Source of the DNA: Ignelater luminosus
Lineage: Eukaryota; Arthropoda; Insecta; Coleoptera; Elateridae
Reading direction: 5' to 3'
Length of the DNA stretch: 64,000 nt
NCBI GenBank assembly: GCA_011009095.1
Contig: VTPC01089487.1
Span: 203,022 to 267,021 of the forward strand
Shown: piece by piece, positions 27,001 to 42,000 of the stretch
Layout of the letters: every line of letters begins with the position of its first letter
How positions within the stretch are numbered: the stretch's first letter is position 1
Position numbers and translations under genes: made by a program
The notes under the pieces: model-generated
Seen by the model: the letters and a program-made list of their open reading frames with translations, nothing else
Told to the model about the DNA's origin: nothing
Databases searched by the model: none

Positions 27001-30000
27001 CTTTTAAAACGATTGATTCACCTGTGATTTCTCGACCGGTCGCTTCGAATCAGCAAATAGATTTTACGAGACTAATATTTGTATTAAGTAAAAGACTTTT
27101 CGAACCCATATCAGGCATTTCAGATCGAACTCAATTTTTAAAACATACTTAAAGTAGGTTTAGACCTGGTCTAAGGTTTCAAAACAAAAGTCTGTTTCTG
27201 AGTTGTTCTAAAAAGAAGAAAAGGAATCCGAGTGGTCTAAACCACAAACTAGGTTTTGTAATTGTCCTAGAAATTGGGCCGAAGGGTTTTTAGAGAACTT
27301 CAGCTTCCTTGGTCAATTTCTTTCTGAGCAGCTCAAGCAATCGCACTTTGCAGGACAGTCAAATCTGACCAATCGGAATTTTTATATCAAATGCACTTTT
27401 GTTATTCACCGCATAAGAGTGACTAATCAAAGGGGCGCTATCTTGATTGAGCTCAAGTCTGTTTTCGAATTAAAGTCTCCTCCACAGAAAGCAAGAGAGA
27501 GGTTTTTTAAAGTTTATGCAAAGGAAGCTCATACGCACCCGGCGTACCTGTAATGCAATACTTTGTTATAATTTTTCTTTTGTGAAGTGTTTGGAAAATG
27601 GAAACTAAGGCGTAGTAAATACAAATCGAAAACTAATTCTTTGTTAGACTTGGGGCTTCCCATATTCAGACTTCTTGGATCGAATCTAAGGGCGTAGCCA
27701 GGTAAGGGCTAATAAACTGTCCTGAAGAAAGTGGACGATTTTACAAAAGAAACGTTGGAAAGATTTTCATCAAATTCTCGAAAACTGATGCTGACTGTCT
27801 GAATCTGTCTATGTGGTTGAGCGCTATTGAACATTGTTTTAGAAAGATTTTCGCATCAAACTGATACGGAATATTTGCCCCTCCCTAATATCAGTTCTGG
27901 CTACGCCCATGATTGAATCTGATGAGTTTTTAAAGAAATCTGGCTTCTTTGGCCAAAGAAGATATCTTTTGGGAAGTCATGGCTTTGCAGCCCTTTTTTC
28001 GACCCAATTAGACTTTTCAGGCTTTGCAGGATATTCATCCAACGGTGCTTTTTTGACCGGCTACTTATTTCGCTCCAACCAGCCGGAAGATTTGTTTCAT
28101 TAGAGGTTACTTCTTTAAGAAGCTTCTAATATCTTGCCTCATAGTGTGAGGAGTCTATTTTATCTTTAATTTCAATCATTTTGATCACATAGAAAATTGA
28201 ATTGATAAACTTTTAAGTTTAACCTAACACTTTCAGAGTAGGGGAATTAATTGATCATTTCGAGGCATTTAAGTTAATTTAGTTTTTTAAAGTTTTGTCA
28301 AATTCCTTTAAAACTGTTTCAGAGGTTTTGACGCTTGCATCATTTATCTCAGTTAACATTAAACTGTACAAGAATAGAATGTAGTGTTCTTCTGGAACTG
28401 AGAAGAGCTCAAAGTGCTCAAATACACACAAAAGGTTGAAAAGACACTGGTCTGGAGTCTAAATCTATTTTATTCTCTGAAATTGAATTCTGAAGATGTG
28501 TCGTTCCTCCAAATACTAAAACTAAAAATCTGCGTGCCAAAATAAATAAACTCAACATGTTGACGGAATAGGCTATTCCGGCAATACAATAAAAAATACA
28601 CATAGAAATGGAAAACAGTAAGCAGATAAAATAAAAATAGTTATTAAAGTAGCTTGATGGCTATTACTACCGAAATATTTAAAAAGATTGAAAAATGTAA
28701 GTGAGCCAAAAGATAGCAGCAAAGATATATATAACGATAACCATAAACTTATATTGCTGTCATTATATTGATTGCATTATATGGAAGCGATGCATAGTTC
28801 ATAATATTAAAAGACCAAAGAAATAGAGAAACAGAATCAACAAGATAGAAACAAGATAAGAGCAAGAAGTCTAAAAGGAGACCAAAATAGTTCCCAAAAT
28901 TTATTTATTCGTAGCTTTGCATTACGGAATGCAAAATGCTGCAAAGAAATCTTTGATCAATCCAATGCTAACCAAATCGGCAGAAAATAAATTCCCAAGA
29001 ACCAAAAGGGTACACATAGATTAATCAAAGAAATATTTAAAGTTGCAAATAATGAAGATAATTTGGACAATGAAATTGGTAAGAAATTTAGATTTTTTGT
29101 TGCTTTACATTATTATGAGAAGTAAAAAACTGCAAAGGTAGAGGAAAAATTGCTCAAATCAAAATTGAGTCCAAGAAATAGTTGAAGAAATGACACCATG
29201 AATATTAATTTTTGATTCAATGGATACACGTTGGCTGAATTGTGAATAATGCGCAAGATTAATTTAAGTTTCATATTTAAAAAAATGTAAGTAATCGAGA
29301 TTATTCAAAAGAGTGTATCAAACACAAAAATTTTTAATTTAGAGTTGCAATAATTATAGATTATAGCCTAATGAGCTACCTGTTAACTTAACCTGTCTCG
29401 GTAATTAAAATTTATGTACGCTTACCTTGTCTAATTGTTAAAGTTAACAGGAAGTCAATGTTATAGCATAACCACAGACATCAGGTTTGTAAATTATTTC
29501 CTTAGCAATATTTAACTACCAATATACAGTTAATATCAATTACATTAACATTATATTTGACGACGACTGTACAAATAAAAGTGACGATGAAATTTCCCAT
29601 CATGGAAAGTTGACATTTAAAACGAGTTTAACTTGATGTTAAGTTCATGCAGCAATTAAATTGTAAAATATCTCTAATTAAAAATTAAACCGTAACGCAG
29701 AAATCCTGACGTCCAGTTTTAAAGTTTTATCAGTACAACTTTTATAATCTAATCTAAGAAAAATTTTAATGGTAGAAACTGGTGGATGTTCTTTTTCTTG
29801 TTAGTTTAACTTATCTAAAGAAATATTTCCGTTATTAATGCATATCAAGAATGTATATCATTTCCGCTACAATGTTAAGTACAAATATCTGTTTTTAATA
29901 ATAATAATACTAAATAATAGTAGTAATAATATTGCAACGAAACGAAAAGCTATTAGTGCATATAAAAGATGATTTATACCTAAGAATGCGCATAACTTCG

Positions 30001-33000
30001 ATTTATAGTACTTGCTATTGTAGATGTAGCGCTAATAGCACTTCTGAAACAGTTACTTATAAATGTAATAAGGCAGCTTTATATATTATTCAAACACGCC
30101 ACTAAATTTTTTCCTATTTCTGCATATTATAATAATGTCATGCATGCATATGTAATTATGTTGGTCACGATAATGCTTAAAACAAAGCTTTTGTGTTCAC
30201 GAATTTGCTTCCTAGAAGTGAATCGTGTAATCAACTAAAAACAATAGGTAATTCTAATTCGTTATATAGAGACAAACATCCTCCTAAATAAAAGGTGAAT
30301 ACATACGGAATATGTATGTCCTTGTATTTTCTGGTGTACATGTCTCAGTCTCTCTTGGGAGCACTTTCATATTCGCAACACCTGCACGCTTAATTTTTTA
30401 ATTAAATAAATAAAATCATAAATACATAATTTGTAACATTCACACATAAATTTTAACAAAAAGCATTACTACTACTGTTACAACATCCTTTTAAATTATT
30501 AGAGTGAAACCCGAACAAAATTCTTCTGATACATAATTACAAAATCCTAATTAGTTGATAATACTTACTGCTGACGTATAAAAAGGTGCTTGGTCTGCAC
30601 TCAGTGCAGGGAAATATGCTGCCATTCCTTCTGGATAAGGGGCACTATACATAGATAATGGTGGTAGTCCGGGAACACCACCAGCTAACCTTTGGTAACC
30701 CAGTAGTTCATATTGACATGAACATACGCTTTGACCGGTAATTGGATCCGTGAAAAGCGGTCGACCCGTATCACAACAACGCTGCGTTGTTGGCGGGCTT
30801 CCAGGAGTTGGTGCCGAAGAAGTTACTGCCATGCTTGTTGGTGGTGGTGTGGGTTGACTAGGTCCTGACGATACTGTGCTCTGAAACAGAAAAGAAAAAT
30901 GATTACAATCTCAGCTTTTATTTACAGTTTATGAATATAATAAATTAGATGAAAATTATCTTATTATCAGGCCTAAATTGCTAATTGATATAATTACACA
31001 GCGTTTAGAATATCTAAAGGCTTAATTAGGATTATTATTTATGTATCTTCTATCAACGAATTATAATTTTGAAGCTCGAGTATAAAAGCTCCATCGGATA
31101 ACTACTAATCTTGAATGCTAATCCTTAAAAAATAAATTCTTACGAGAAGTATGAATGAATTACTGGTCAACCGACGAAACTGGCATAATTATTCAATGTT
31201 CATGATTCAATTTAGAGAGAAACCAGAGAAAATCCATTGATAATGCGTGTTAATGTACACAAACGAGTATACGCATATAAGCAAGTTTCTCTGAATTTCA
31301 AGGTATGCAGAAAATAATCAAAACAGACATTAGTAGGTACGGAAGATAGAGAACCACCAGCTACAGAAAACTCAAAGTTAAAAATCAAAACAATAATTTC
31401 AGATTTAATACTCCCTTGGTCTTTGGAGAGAGTTTGAAAACCCAAAAAAACAGTTTAATTTTCTATCAAAATCGTAGGAGCCTGGTTTTTGCTCCGTTCG
31501 ACTTTTGCCTCTTTCCCAAAATAAAAAAGTGATTGGATTATTATTATTAAAAATTGTAAAGAAGGTACTAAAGTAGTTTAAATAGGCGGCCGCATTGTAA
31601 AAAGACGAGCCAAACAATCAAAACATGACTCCAGTAGTTAACAAAATATTCAAAAATACCAAACTTTAAACTACGAGATGTATAAAGTTTATAGTCATGT
31701 CAAATCGAATTCATCCAACAAACCTAATACCAACAGAAGATGTTTCAAGAATCTATCATAGAACCAATGACCCTCCTTTTTTTCCCTAATTTTCAGAATT
31801 CTCTGAAAGAAAGACAATCGAAGTTTTTAATAGCAAGTTCTATTAAACCTCAACTTTTAAAGCTGTCGGCTAATTGTGGCATACTAGTGGGTCTTCACGT
31901 GTACTACGGGAATGACCAACTGTGCTCAGATACCTATCACGTGATAAATGAGAAACTCAGAAATTTTCTGAATTGCAGCAAATATAAAATATGAGAGAGA
32001 CAGATAAGTGCCTCTTCTTGTTTCTTCATTCCTACACCTTTGTTACCGACAGGACTTAAAATATCTGTTCCAGTATAATCTATAAAGAAGTCCAAGTTAA
32101 TACATACGTGCGAAATCTAAACATCTCAAGACTGTAGAGGGCCAAAGCCAAAATCCTAATTGAACTACGAAACGTCAGAAGTAAAACTGAAAGCGCTAAA
32201 ATTATTTTTGTACTACATTGAGAAACGGGACTGGTGTTTTGAAGATAACCATTGCCTATGGAAAACCATATTAACCTCATCAGTTTTTAATTTGATGCAT
32301 TTTGTTTTTACAGAACTCCTTAACCACAATTTCTTGGGTACAAAACCCTAAAAAGATTTAAAGCCTAGTTAAGTCATCTTTCATTACAGAATTGAATTCA
32401 ATGACAAAATAAAGAAATGTTCCTCCTTAAAAGAGTTTTGTTAAGAACTTTTAAAATTTCTTGTGGCTAATAATTATACATTTTTAATCCTATGGGTCAG
32501 CAAACGGCTTCATCAAACTTGAGAATGCTTATTTTGTCATTTAAGTTAATAGAACAGAGTAGAACTGGAATAAAGCTATGGAAATTAGAACCGATGTTGT
32601 CATAATTCACTAATTACAATGGCGAGTGCTCAGTTTGCGTTACTCACATCAGTGACCTTTAATGTAGATCTTATTGCTCGATATTATTTTTACTTGTCCA
32701 TTCACCTACTAAAAATATTGTTTCAGACTTCTGCTTTCAACTATTCCTTTTCTGCAGTGATTAGATACATTCAACAGTCTACCAGAATTCATAACTACAT
32801 TTTTAACTTTCCTCTGGAAGAAATAGCATTCAGAGATTTTAACTGTCACAATCACAATTCTTGAATAGGTAAAAGATTGAGATGAACAAGATAAACGTAT
32901 TCGTCTTTAGGGTGAGAAGATAATGATAACTAATAAGATTTCTCCCAATAATCATGGACTCGGAGATAGTGAAGAATAGCAGCAGAGACCTTAATAGAAA

Positions 33001-36000
33001 GTTTGTTTCTTCTAAGACGGAATTTCTCAACCTGGGTGTAACAACAATCATTTACATATTGGCCAACAGAACTAGAGAGCAATTTGTATACTGACCAACA
33101 GTCAAGTTCTGTAACGTCTTTAGGGTTTGTTAATAAGTACTCAGATGCAGAACTGTGAAGCTATCAAAAATGTTAATCTGTTAAAAGTTTCTAGTTGAGA
33201 TCGATTCTGGCAATAGATAAGACGAAACTTAAGGCAGTTTGAGTTTTAAACATATACCTGGATGTCAATCACTATATTTGATTTCCAAACTGACGGTGTC
33301 ACTGAAAAATATCATTGTCGATACATTCTAGGAACGACACAGTAGAGAAAAGATACATTGAGCTAAGTGAAAAGTGAATCAAACTTGTCAATCTTGCCTA
33401 AGCAATATCAGCAAAATCCTGTAGACAATAATATAGAAGACCACAAAGGTAAAAAGATTGAGAAACGTTGTTCAATGTACAGATTATACTGAGAGTGATG
33501 TTCTCTAAAAAATGACATTTCTTGGCTTAATTAACTTCTTAGAACTTCGACATAAAGTACAAATAAATTAGATTTGCCTTGATAGAAGATGTTTCTCCCA
33601 CCAAATAATGTTATCACTTTCAAAAATTGTTTAGGAAAAAAATCAGTTAATTGGGCACAATATGCCTTATGGTATAAAAATCACAAATATTTTATAAGTT
33701 AAAATGGCGTCCCAAAAACTGTTTTTTTTTGTATGCTTTGCAAATAAGCAAATTCTTGAGAGTTTACTGCATGAAGATCAAAACAATATAAATTGAAAGC
33801 AGTCATGTAAAGCACTAATAATTTTTTTCATTTTAGAAAATTCGATAAACAAAGAATCTGGGATATAAGGAAACTTTTAATTTAAAGCTTTGAGCCATCT
33901 TGAATAGTATGACTGACTCTTGTTTCACTTTCTAGATTTTGGATAGTTTTCTTAAATGAGCTAAACTAAAGATTCTGATTTATGTAAATTTTCGATATTT
34001 CGATATTTTGATTTTTGTTTTCGATTATTCAATAAGAATTATTGTGTACATTGAGGAATAGAAGCTTGAAGCGCTCAGCTGACACCATTTTAATTTGTTT
34101 TAAAACTTTCGGACAAATTCAGTTAACACCTTCACTCTTTTAAATTAAATTTGTATAAGAAGGTTTACTAGTCTTTTACCAAACATGAGGCAATTTTATT
34201 TTATTTTAATTTCTTCAAATGTTTTATCTTCAAGGTCAATAGCTTTTTGTTTCCAATATCAATGAACCGGTAATTGTGTAAGTTCCTTTAACCATACTAA
34301 CTATTTTATGTTAATTTTGCACATAATTCATTTACCGGCTCTAGTTTACAATTTATTAGTTTTATAATTCAGTACATACAAAAACAAAATTTACAGAAAG
34401 AAACTTGTAGTTAATATGTTTCAAATGACTCCTTTCAAAAGAATATAAATTGTTGCTTTTATTACTTTATTCAGTCAGGTATTGGAGCCTAAAATCGTTT
34501 CTAATAGAAGACTTTTATTGGCGCCAGAGGAAGTGGCTACTATACCGGGAAGGTTTACAAATTCAGCTTTATTGAATTGAGGCTAATGGTAATTTAAAAC
34601 AATTAAACCCTTCAAGAATAATTTTAATACATTTTTGCTTATTTCTACCCAGAAAAACATAAATTTTAATTTTTATGGAATTCTTAGTTTTTCCCAAGGA
34701 AGTTCATTTATTATGAGGAAATAGAGTTAACCGTGAAGTAAGAAACAATTTATATTTAATCAGCAGGATACATAGAAAAAAAAATAATGCATATTAAGTT
34801 CATAATATATGCAAATTTGTTAGATTATCTTAACTAATAATAAACGAAACCTTTAATTACAAAAAAAACCTTAATTTGGGAACAATTTGACATTTACAAC
34901 TGAGAAGTTGTAAATTTAAAAAATTTATTAACGCAAAAAAAGCTATTTAAAATTATACAATTATACGTACAGAAAAATCAGAACGGAATTGTAAATTTAA
35001 AAAGTGAAAATTATTAAAATAAAAAAAATTAAATTAAAACAACTTTCTAGAATTACACCAAAAATAAGTTGTTACTCCAGATTTTTATTTTTAAATACAT
35101 CAGCTTAACTACTAAACAGTGAGATTAAATTTTTTTTATTTTTTGTCAAAGTTAATGAAAAACATTGTATTTTAAGTCTCTTTAATTAATATAACAAGTA
35201 ATAATAATTAGTAAACAGATAAGGTACCAAAAATATCATAAGGATACGGTCATCATCAAGGTTTTATTCAAATATCCTTTCAACATAATTTATCAGAAAA
35301 GCAACATTTCAAAAATTATGGCTTTTTTTCTAAACACGTGTAGATAGAAAGAATAATTTTTATTACTTCATAATTACTCGAATGTTGTATATTACGATGA
35401 TGTACACAACAAAGTGCAATAAAAAGTTAATTAATTCAAATATAAAAAAACAAACCAATATAGAAATGACTTCTGTATTTAAAAATTTGTCTCATTCACT
35501 TTGTTCTTGGATAAAGTCTAATTAAAATGTAATAAAATTTTACATCTGCTGGTTTGTATTTTTTTAATACTTTCTAGTTTATAATTCGTCTTACGATTAA
35601 AAGTTTCTCTCTCGCACACACAACACAACTGTTTCATATTTAAAATTTTACTACCTACATGCCTAGAAGGAACTTGCATAATTTTTTCGCATTATATAAA
35701 CTCAAAAGTTTTATTTTACATCTGGAGAATTTTGATATCTATATTATAATCTAAATTAGTATATTTTTATAATTATAATGTTCTTAAACGGTAACTTGTC
35801 CCATTTATTTCTGAACCGTTGCTATTTATAATGTTAATTTGTTGTTAAAAACTTGTTAATAAACATTTTAGCGTTTTTTTCAGGAAACATTTAAACTTAT
35901 ATGTCTTTGAAAACTCTACATCTTTATAATTGACAGAAGCTACTATTTTTTATGTATAAAAGCACTATGGGACACACATTTGCATTCTTATATAAATTAA

Positions 36001-39000
36001 ACAAATCTAAATTATATGCTATTATACTGAAACGAACTAGATATTTTAAAGATAAGTGAAAGTTAAGATAAAAGATAGTTAGCTGTATACTATACATATA
36101 TACGGAGGAACAAGATTTTGTTTATGTTTGCATGCAAATCGTTGTTTATGAGGCTGAATAGGGATGTCGTAAGGTAGTGTTCTACGACATGTACTATTAT
36201 CTAGTAAAGCAACTCTTGAATATCATAGGCCTAAAAGTGTTTCTACCTACAACCTTTTAGATTTTGTTGTATATAAAAAATGCAGTACAGTAGCATCTAC
36301 GCCGGCTCTAGACAAAACTCCTCAAGCTTAGATACAACTATTTAGAAAAAAAATTGTTAACTAACAGAACAGGATTGCAGGGAAACTGCAAACGTTGAAA
36401 CTACTAGTATCCGGCCAAATGCTAATTATAACCATCTGTATATAATTTCAACAAAGTGTCAAGTGTGTACCTTTCGCAATACCTAGCTCGGTGTTCCCTA
36501 TTTCCATTCAGCGATATTTCGTGATTTTATAGTTCACTTGATTTTTATTTTTGATTCTATTCAATCCTTATTTTTCATAGAAACCTAAAACACAAAAATC
36601 TAATTTTTAATAAAAATTGAAATTTTATTTTCTGAATTACAACATTAAATAGACAAGCAAAAATAATGTCAGACAATTAACCAAATTTCTTTGGCCAGTC
36701 TGATTCGTTCGCACAATTTCTAGCGGATTTCAACTATCTTTGTTTTTTCCTCCGCTAATAATTATTATTTGCTATGCTGCGGTAGAGCCTATTCGATATA
36801 CGTTACTAACTTAGTCCTATTAGGGTTTTTCGTTCTTTATGCTTTATAGACCTTTTCCATATCAAGATGATACACCAGACTGCCGATGCTATGATACTTC
36901 TCTTTCCTGCTTCTGGTTTTTGGCATGATTCCCAGCTGTAATGTACCTAATATGTGTAAGTAGTCATTTGTATATTCTTTTCAAAGACCGTAGAAGCCTG
37001 CACAGGCCGGGTTTTCTAGTCGGGCCTCAGTTTAAAGATCAATTGGTCTTGTCGGGCCTGTCGAGCTATTGGAGCCTGTTAGACCATACCAGTCTGTTAA
37101 GCTTTTTGAACTTTTCGGCCTTTTGGGCTTCTCGGGTCTGGCGGGTCATTCGGACCTCCCGGGTCGTCAAACCTTTTGGATCTCTCGGGGCTGTTGGGTC
37201 ATACGGGTCGTGTCGGTTCATCAGGCCTGTTGGGCTTTTTGAACTTCCTGGCCTGTCTAAAAGACCACTTCTAGATATTTCATCCCTTACATTGTTTTGA
37301 TATCTACTACTTTCAGTTAAATACTTAAATCATTGATTTTCCACATTCATTGATTTCGTAGTGTCACGTTCAGTTGTTTCTCTGTTAGTCAAGCCTTTAC
37401 TTCTTCAATTGCACGAGAAGCCTTTTTACAGTGCCTAAGCGTTTTTTCCTCTGATTAGCAACGCTATACCATTCAGATCGGTGATTTCTAATAAACAATT
37501 GTAATAAATGTTCCATAGTACGGATCTGAGAGACACCTCCTGTTGTTGATATAGTTTTCTATTAATTGCACAATATTATAGTATTTCAATACTATCTCAC
37601 TGATTTCAACGTGTCTACTGTGCTGTGTCCTTTCTGGAAATCCAAAATTGTCTGTTATTAATATCAATCTCTTCTTTCAGTCGTACCGAGATCGTTATTG
37701 TTTCGAACAGGATACGACTTGGTTGTTTTATCAAAAAACGTCCACAGACAGCACCACAAGGTGTCGAACTCAATATATTTACAATTTTTCGCTAGAAAGT
37801 GAGAAGACGATAGTTCAAGTGCAAAGATTTAAGAACGTGTTAAAGGGTTTCTTCTCTCCCTCTGACACTGTGACGTCGCTGATTGGTTATTAACATCATT
37901 ACAATAAATAGAGATTTTTCCGAAACGACGTGTTTTGCTATCAAAGACTTTTCAAAAGAAACGTTTTCAAACAGAACTTTCCGGTCTTTTGTTTTTATTT
38001 CTCTAAACGATGTTCTGTATCTTCGGTATGAATGAATGAATTTTTTGTAGATGTTTTCACACAATTCAATGTCACGGCATTTTGTTTCTGTTCAAAATGG
38101 CGTCGAATGAGGTGGTTGTAGCTGCTGCTCGTGTTGTTAGTAAAATTATCAAGCCAAAAAGCAACAGAATAAGTAAAAATAGAACAAGAACGTTTGGGTG
38201 CGAAAATGGATTCAAGGAAAAAATATGTTGGGAGCATCTAGTACTCTTACAGGGGAACTTGGTGCAGAAGATCCTACAAGCTTCCTGAATTTTTTGCGTA
38301 TAGATGAGAACAGGTTCTGTGAACTTCTTGAAGGAATAAAAGATCATATGCAGAAAAAGGACAGAATGACGTTAAAATGTCTAGGTCACTTTGCTGATGT
38401 CGCGACTATTTGACAACGCAGTTTTCATTATGGTCAAGCATACGACACGACTTGAAAAATGTTATGAAAAATCAAAAGATTTTGATGCTGTGACACTGAA
38501 GTCATGGCATTAAAGTAAATGCCATGACAACACGACTTTTATTTTTCACGATGACAAAAGTCATGACCGTTAAAGTCGCCAAAAAATGTCACGTGAAAAC
38601 GAACCTCTACTTCGGACCTTTTTTGTTTGTAGTGATCAAGAGTAGAGATTCCAACAATTTGGGTGTCACCACCAGTCGTCTTTCGGTTTTTAATAGATAT
38701 TCCAAACTCCAAAAATGATTGATCTTAGCAAAGAGGGACTTTGATTTTTGGCAGTGCTAGGGAGAATATAGCATTTTTTGTTTTGTGTTTGTATCTAGGT
38801 CTCTTAGAAAGGTTAATAGAGGGTGAATCTCGACCCATGTTCAGCTGTTTCAAAATGGTTTATCGATAGCACAGTTCAAAGGTGACTCTGATTAACAACT
38901 GTGTTACTTCAAGAGAGTTAGAAGAAGGGGAGCGACATAGCCTGGTCTCGAAGCCCAAAAAAAGACGATGTTCATTATTGATAGAATATCAAAAGATGTA

Positions 39001-42000
39001 AGAAGGGTTTATAAAGATATTTAAATTGCTCTGAAGTGACTTAATTAACTCTGAATCAGTTTAAGCTGTTGTTGTTTCAAAAGACTGTAATTGAAGAACT
39101 TTTGCAAAATGTAACAGATCCTGTCAAACCATTATATAGCCGTAAGATTTTCGTAGACATGGTCTTACCATGATCTTCATAAATTCTACTTTACATAGTA
39201 TTTAGGTCACACCTTTTTATAAATCTATGCTACCTGACATATACATATGCATTTACTACTGGCAGTCTCGCAAAGACCAGTCAGCCGCGTCGCATAACTA
39301 CTCTAAGACTTGGAATTCTTCGAGATTAAAATGCTACTAAAAACTCATATTTGATAACATTCCCTAGATAAACTTGCAGAATTTTAGTGTTTCCTTAATT
39401 TTAAAAGGGTGGATGCTGCAAAGAGACAAACTCAAGGTCAACGCTAGAGTATTTGACCTCGCGCAAGCTTCTAAACTACTTAGAAGGAATTCTCTCGTAA
39501 TGGGTGTTATTGGTAGTAGCTGACAAATGCAATAAATGTTTTTGACGATGAATATTTGCAAGAATTCTCTTTGGATGCTTTTGGTACTAAAGGCTTCATC
39601 TTGATATTATATTAATGATATTTTTCTCGGATTATAGTAGACACAACATTATTTTAGCTAAGATAAAGTCTTCTATATTCTGAAGATCGGTCTCTGGATG
39701 GCCAATGATGTTGGTTCTCACCAACAATCTTATTTATGAACATCAAATTGTCAATCTGTTCCATTGTCCTTTTCACACAAGCAAACCTATCGGAAGACTG
39801 TAAATGTCTAATAGTAGAAGATCATCGATATATTTCGGGCATCGATATATTTCGGGCATGAAACCAAGACAAAAAAAATTGAAAAGCTCTAAAACAATCA
39901 GATAGAGAGATCAAGGTGGGAAATCATGTATTACGTAAAGTTTCAATAATTTTAGTTCTGGCAAAAAACAAAAACTGGTTGAAATTGATTCTTTGAATGA
40001 ACGTGATAAGCAGCACAATTTGATTTCTTCCATTAAAATCTTGAAATATCCATACTCGGAAGTTATCATGGACCAAGTAAGTATAGAAAAAGATCATTCT
40101 AAAAGTGGATTACAGTCTGTTTAGTTAAGGGTGCCTTAAGGTAATACAAGTTAGGGCCAGTTATATTGATCTTTGTCTAGTTTTTATCGTGTTAAATTTT
40201 CTGAAATTGTAGAAAAGTATTTCAGATATTTATACAATACATTTAGTCTAAAATAGTGAAATTGTTCTCTGTTGGTATTACATTCTTAAGTTTTCTAATA
40301 AAATTATGTATAATGATTCGGTTTTGTTAGTAAAAGGTTAGTTAGGTTTTGGAAGCTTAAAGCATCCATAAATCTTATATATCTATTAACGGTAGATTAA
40401 ATCAAAAATTCAATGAAGTGTATGATTCCCATCTCCCCAAAAAAAGATAGATTGATATATCCACGGCTAAGGTCTAATCTAGCAATACATTAAGTGCATA
40501 TATGTATACAGAGGGGGGAAGAAGCGCGAATGCGAAGCGAACCCGAAAAGCAGATTTATTTTTAATAATGGCGAACGAATGCGTGATCGCATGAGTGAAC
40601 ATTCCCCTGAGTAAATAAATAATGCGGTTATTACAGCTCGACGAGTACGCTTCTAAACTGTATGTATCATACAAAATTTTGATCCTTATATCTTATATAC
40701 GTAAGGGTAGTATTAAAATAAAGCAGACATCTCTCTTACCTCATAATGTAATTTGAGATAATTTTATGACTACTCTCATCTCGTTGGTTAAGACGCTTTA
40801 GGGTAGATAATGCGTCGCACTTTAGCTCTACTCTATAGGTGAAAAGGGGGATTTAAAGTGGAATTTCAAAATAAAATTGGTACACCTCGTTTTACAAATA
40901 TTTTAGATTTTTTCTCTTTTTTTAAACTTCATGAATAAATTTATGACTTAACACATTTTCTTCAATTTGTTTTTAGTACTTCCTGTTTAATTAAAATTTA
41001 AACAGAATTTTCTACAAACAAAATTTATGTTTATATATCTTATTATAATTTACAGAAATAAAACAAAATTTTCACTTTCTTATTAGGGTGATATTTATAA
41101 ATTATAATACACTTTCTATCGGTTTATATAGCAAATTAAATCTGATTCAATCGCCTTAATTTAGAAATGCCACTCAAAAAGCGTGACAAACAACAAACCT
41201 GTGCGTGTACGATAAGAATTTTGACATTTTTACTGTGTACAACTTTTTTTAAGGTTTTGGGGTGTTAGGATTTTTGTTATAATTATTCATAATCATAACT
41301 TCATTGATAAACTATAATTAAAACCAAATTAGAACCTTATACTAGTGGAAAATCTAAATTTATTTATGCCTAAAAACATTAATATTCATTTAAAAATATA
41401 TTTTGTGCACCGCTTAACTTACTAGCGGGCGTCGCGGCGGTGTAATACAAAGTGTTTGAATTTAAATTTAGTTTCCCCTAAAAAATGAAAAAACACTTTT
41501 GCTTAACTAATCAGGAGCAAGTAATTAAGTGTGGCACAAGAAACTTAACGTAACGTAATTTTCGTTAATATAAAGCTTGTCAAAATTTTGAGATATGTTG
41601 GAGCTGTATTACTTTTTTGAGTGTGACAAGGTCAGAGAAAATTAAATATTAAACAGGAAATGTTTTCATACTGCTAGAAAAATGTTCGAAACGTAATAAA
41701 ATAAAAATTGCAACATTGCAATTACTTTAATCAGAAAACTGTGAAGTTTTGTTTTGACAGATGGCAATCAGCTAGATTAGCATCGTGGTTCTAGCATTTC
41801 TTTTCAAGCAGTTTTTCTTTTGAACTGTCCTTTCTTTTTGGTATCATCTTCCCATTCCATTTGCAGTTTTGTTTCGTCTACAATTAAGGTGCAATGTTTA
41901 TTTCTGAATTGTACCATTTTATGGGAATTTAGCTTAGTGTCAGTAACCTTCTTGATGCTTCAAATATATTCGTTGTTTTTCTCTACTTAGAAAGTATTTT

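Larger units (their letters stand above)
9075..30568 (-). other. mirr intron 2 (about 21.5 kb)
   Basis: Lies between exons 2 and 3. It carries two mariner copies in opposite orientations (minus at 10753-11890, plus at 24485-25768), a 129-bp tandem duplication at 19045-19302, a hairpin element at 20824-21050, a diverged repeat array at 26620-28100, short microsatellites, and candidate regulatory islands near 17690-17880 and 23390-23480. The parts 12.8-14.5, 16.4-18.2, 22.1-24.3 and 29.3-30.5 kb are A+T-rich and look unique by eye. The parts 14.5-16.3 and 18.5-22 kb look like old, unclassified repeat debris. No cellular gene is visible in it. Confidence 0.7.

Noticed and set aside
36941..37300. 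119-codon plus-strand open frame
   Set aside because: Product of the 9-bp minisatellite; low-complexity translation without domain.
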